The position numbers and the translations under genes are program-made. DNA of 64,000 nt from Gammaproteobacteria bacterium (GTDB lineage: Bacteria > Pseudomonadota > Gammaproteobacteria > JAUZRS01). This document shows positions 61,794-64,000 of this stretch, piece by piece. Under the pieces are notes generated by a model, which was given only the letters and a program-made list of their open reading frames with translations, did no database searches and was not told the origin of the DNA. The stretch lies in contig JAUZSP010000007.1 in NCBI GenBank assembly GCA_030949385.1, positions 1-64,000 on the forward strand, given 5' to 3'. How positions within the stretch are numbered: position 1 is the stretch's first letter; every line of letters begins with the position of its first letter.

Positions 61794-62546
61794 AATGCTC
61801 ACCACCCGATCCAAACGCTGACGCACCCGATTTCGACCGGCTTTTTTAGCCAATACCAGCGCGTCACTGGCCAACTGAATCATGGCATCCACACTGGAAC
61901 CTTGCGGGTAACGACAGATCCCCACCCCGACGCTGACGGTCATCTCTAGCTCAAACCCAATTTTAGGGCAGACCACTTGCTCCGCCACACAGCGACGAAA
62001 ACGATCACCCAGTGCCAACATCTCTCGATCATTGCCCGCCGACAGCACCACCAAAAACTTACCGCCCGAATAACACCCCACACTGTCCTCTTTGCGACAG
62101 ACTTTCAACAACCGCTGAGCCACGGTTTTCAAAACCTCATCGCCCATCTGATGACCGTAATAATCATTAACCCGTTTTAGGTCATCCACATCCACCATCA
62201 CCACCGCAAAACTGCGCTGCTCACGAACGGTGCGCGCCAACTCTTTGGCCAACAGCTCCTGAATGCTGCCTCGACACCACAAACCGGTCAAAGCATCGCG
62301 GGTGGACTGTCGCTGCAAACGCACATCCGTCTCACGCAACTGACGCTGCAACTCTGCAATACGCAGCTGAATGGGCTTGATCAACAACAACAGTGGCTCT
62401 AACTCTTCAGCAGCCAAACCCGACTTCTGCAATAGCAATTGCAACTGTCGGGTCAGATCAAGCAACACCCCTTGATTTTCATCAACACACTCAGTCGCCA
62501 ACATCGACTCCAGACCATCCACTTCGGCATTCTCCCAAATCAGCAC
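61788..62546 (-). CDS. GGDEF-domain protein with non-catalytic signature (SGGKF)
   Basis: The 252-residue protein has an N-terminal helical region (about 1-80) and a GGDEF fold (about 85-250: RDALTGLWCRGSI, VVMVDVDDLKRVNDYYGH, VSVGVGICRYPQG). Where active cyclases have GGDEF it has SGGKF, so the metal/GTP acids are lost and diguanylate cyclase activity is unlikely. It may bind GTP or c-di-GMP, or only dimerise. The GTG start at 62546 is not well supported by a ribosome-binding site. Confidence 0.85.
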   Translation of the reverse strand: MLIWENAEVDGLESMLATECVDENQGVLLDLTRQLQLLLQKSGLAAEELEPLLLLIKPIQLRIAELQRQLRETDVRLQRQSTRDALTGLWCRGSIQELLAKELARTVREQRSFAVVMVDVDDLKRVNDYYGHQMGDEVLKTVAQRLLKVCRKEDSVGCYSGGKFLVVLSAGNDREMLALGDRFRRCVAEQVVCPKIGFELEMTVSVGVGICRYPQGSSVDAMIQLASDALVLAKKAGRNRVRQRLDRVVSIS

Positions 62547-62704
62547 AACAAGGGATTCAAAGGAGCAAACATTACGCCAGTTAAATCAGTGCATGAACCA
62601 TAAAAAAACTAATAGACCCATAGGTTAATTCAAACGGACTCTGAAAGAAAAAACGGGTATATTTCCCCCTGACTAAAATTCTCACCCACTTAAGGTAAAT
62701 CACC

Positions 62705-63352
62705 ATGAGACTGATTCTGTTAGGCGCACCAGGCGCTGGTAAAGGCACCGTTGCCAAGCTGTTGACCGCCGTTGACGGTTCCGTACAAATTTCCACAGGC
62801 GACATCCTGCGTGCCGCAGTGAAAGCCGGTACCGAACTGGGTAAAAAAGCCGAAGCAGCCATGAAAGCCGGTGAACTGGTCTCTGATGATCTGATCATGG
62901 GCATTATGGGTGAGCGCCTGCTGGAAGACGATTGCAAAGCGGGCTTCTTACTCGACGGCTTCCCTCGCACCATTCCCCAAGCGGAAGCACTAAAAGTGTT
63001 GCTGACCAAACTGAACATCGAACTTGATGCAGCGGTCAACCTTGACGTGCCTCGTGACGTGATTTTGGATCGCCTCACCACCCGTCGTACCTGTGTTGAT
63101 TGCGGCGCGATCTACAACGTCAAATCCAGCCCTTGCAAAGTCGAAGGTGTGTGTGACGTAGAGGGATGTGGCGGTAGCGTAGTACAACGTGACGATGAGA
63201 CCGAAGAAGCGATTTCCAAACGCCTCGACGTTTTCAACGAACAGACCGCACCTCTGGTGGGTTTCTACAAAGGCGAAGACATGCTGCTCGACATCAACGC
63301 CACCTCCAGTGATGCCGTTGTTGATGCGATCAAAACCAAAGTGGGCATCTAA
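62705..63352 (+). CDS. adk: Adenylate kinase
   Basis: The 215-residue long-form enzyme interconverts ATP + AMP and 2 ADP. P-loop GAPGAGKGT, STGDILRA, GFPRTIPQA and DRLTTRRTC are seen. Its LID carries several Cys (TCVDCG, SSPCKVEGVCDVEGC) like zinc-type LIDs, unlike the E. coli enzyme, though ligand spacing is irregular. A strong terminator follows. Confidence 0.97.
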   Translation: MRLILLGAPGAGKGTVAKLLTAVDGSVQISTGDILRAAVKAGTELGKKAEAAMKAGELVSDDLIMGIMGERLLEDDCKAGFLLDGFPRTIPQAEALKVLLTKLNIELDAAVNLDVPRDVILDRLTTRRTCVDCGAIYNVKSSPCKVEGVCDVEGCGGSVVQRDDETEEAISKRLDVFNEQTAPLVGFYKGEDMLLDINATSSDAVVDAIKTKVGI

Positions 63353-63379
63353 ACTCTTCTGCTCGCAGTTGATTGATGC

Positions 63380-63411
63380 AAAAAAAGGCGGCCAAATTGG
63401 CCGCCTTTTTT
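63380..63411 (+). terminator. Bidirectional terminator between adk and the ClC gene
   Basis: AAAAAGGCGGCCAA pairs with TTGGCCGCCTTTTT. The stem is GC-rich, with a T run on the plus strand and the complementary run for the minus strand, so it can serve both convergent genes. Confidence 0.92.
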
Positions 63412-63431
63412 ATTGCCCTCTCAATCAAAAA

Positions 63432-64000
63432 TCAACTGTGAAATTTCTTTCCTTCCGGCAAAAAGTTATCCGCCAAGGTGCTGTAAATCGGCGTGTGACA
63501 GATCATTTTAGAGAATGCGGTACCAATAAATGCCGCCACCATCAACGGCAAAATCAACTCATGTTTGTCGGTCATCTCCATCACAATCACAAACGCGGTA
63601 ATCGGCGCTTGCACCACCCCAGAAAAATAAGCCACCATGCCAAACAGAACCAAAGCTCCGTGTGGATACATGCTCAACCAATCGGCAATCAGAGCCCCCA
63701 CACCCGCTCCGGTGGCCAACGACGGCGCAAAAATGCCACCAGGAATGCCACTGAGATAAGAGATCACTGTAGCCAAAAATTTCATCAAGGCAAATTCAGC
63801 TCCCAAAGAGTCATCATTGGTGACCAGATGAGTCGCCTCCAAATAACCTGTTCCATAGGTCAAATGACCTGAAAAATAGCCCACAACCGCAATCCCTAAA
63901 CCGCACACCCCCGCCACCAAATAGGGTTTTTTAAGGCGAATGGGGGCCACCCAGCGATTGCCTCGAATCAACAACAGACTGAACAAGCCACCTAAAATAC
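63432..64000 (-). CDS. Partial ClC-family chloride channel/transporter
   Basis: The frame stays open to the right edge (reading ILGGLFSLLLIRG at the border), so only the C-terminal ~189 residues are in the window. The family filter motif GIPGGIFAPSLATGAG is visible, followed by GMVAYFSGVVQAPITAFVIVMEMT and the last helices. No CBS domain follows. The N-terminal gating glutamate region lies outside the window, so channel versus Cl-/H+ exchanger cannot be told. Confidence 0.9.
   Translation of the reverse strand, partial: ILGGLFSLLLIRGNRWVAPIRLKKPYLVAGVCGLGIAVVGYFSGHLTYGTGYLEATHLVTNDDSLGAEFALMKFLATVISYLSGIPGGIFAPSLATGAGVGALIADWLSMYPHGALVLFGMVAYFSGVVQAPITAFVIVMEMTDKHELILPLMVAAFIGTAFSKMICHTPIYSTLADNFLPEGKKFHS

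Overview
The window looks like a chromosome segment of a gammaproteobacterial, probably chemolithoautotrophic sulfur oxidiser. Three things point that way: a red-type (form IC) RuBisCO operon with its CbbX activase, a secreted Asn/Gly/Trp-rich protein resembling sulfur-globule envelope proteins next to an APS kinase, and housekeeping blocks in gammaproteobacterial order (hfq-hflX-hflK-hflC, carA-carB-greA, mreBCD, dnaQ-rnhA-methyltransferase-mltD, pdxJ-acpS). Species cannot be named from the sequence alone. No rRNA, tRNA or CRISPR array was seen.

Layout. 0-5.8 kb: a partial gene cut by the left edge, a PAP2 phosphatase, glutamate dehydrogenase, a YcgN-type cysteine-cluster protein and two adjacent DUF697 GTPases, the second broken at an A8 run. 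5.9-8.6 kb: a compact three-gene signalling operon made of a hybrid histidine kinase whose ATP-binding domain lacks its glycine boxes, a free HPt protein, and a receiver-Ser/Thr kinase fusion. 8.6-13 kb: a Gfo/Idh oxidoreductase, a VapBC toxin-antitoxin pair and aconitase B. 13-21.4 kb: a more AT-rich accessory stretch holding an MDR oxidoreductase, an ISAs1 remnant with a nested 187-bp MITE-like element, the cbbL-cbbS-cbbX-(107-aa protein) operon, a flavin-binding-fold protein, an IS91-type remnant and an intact ISAs1 element with a perfect 10-bp target duplication. 21.4-39.5 kb: cysC, the sulfur-globule-like gene, purA-hisZ-DUF2065-hflC-hflK-hflX-hfq, trmO, greA-carB-carA, then a cytochrome c peroxidase / GGDEF-EAL / Nudix operon in which the GGDEF-EAL gene carries a frameshift. 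39.7-47.4 kb: mreBCD, a hydroxyacid dehydrogenase with an in-frame TGA at a Trp position, slyX, a Rieske-fold protein without cluster ligands, dnaQ, rnhA, a methyltransferase and mltD.

47.5-58 kb is a dense signalling locus: a double cyclic-nucleotide-binding/rhodanese protein, a CHASE2 Ser/Thr kinase, a PP2C phosphatase, an FHA protein, then (past cysM) an orphan receiver-HPt protein, acpS-pdxJ and a CHASE2 adenylate cyclase. It contains a possible cAMP source and sink beside a complete kinase/phosphatase/phosphopeptide-reader set. 58-64 kb: ygfX, a CAP-domain lipoprotein, ygfZ, a DUF924 protein, a GGDEF protein with a non-catalytic signature, adk, and a ClC channel gene running off the right edge.

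The most unusual parts are the two Ser/Thr-kinase signalling loci, the RuBisCO island with its uncharacterised fourth gene, and several genes broken by a single base change whose downstream frame is still intact (4993, 36723, 43099). Those may be assembly errors, recent mutations or recoding, and only reads or expression data can decide.
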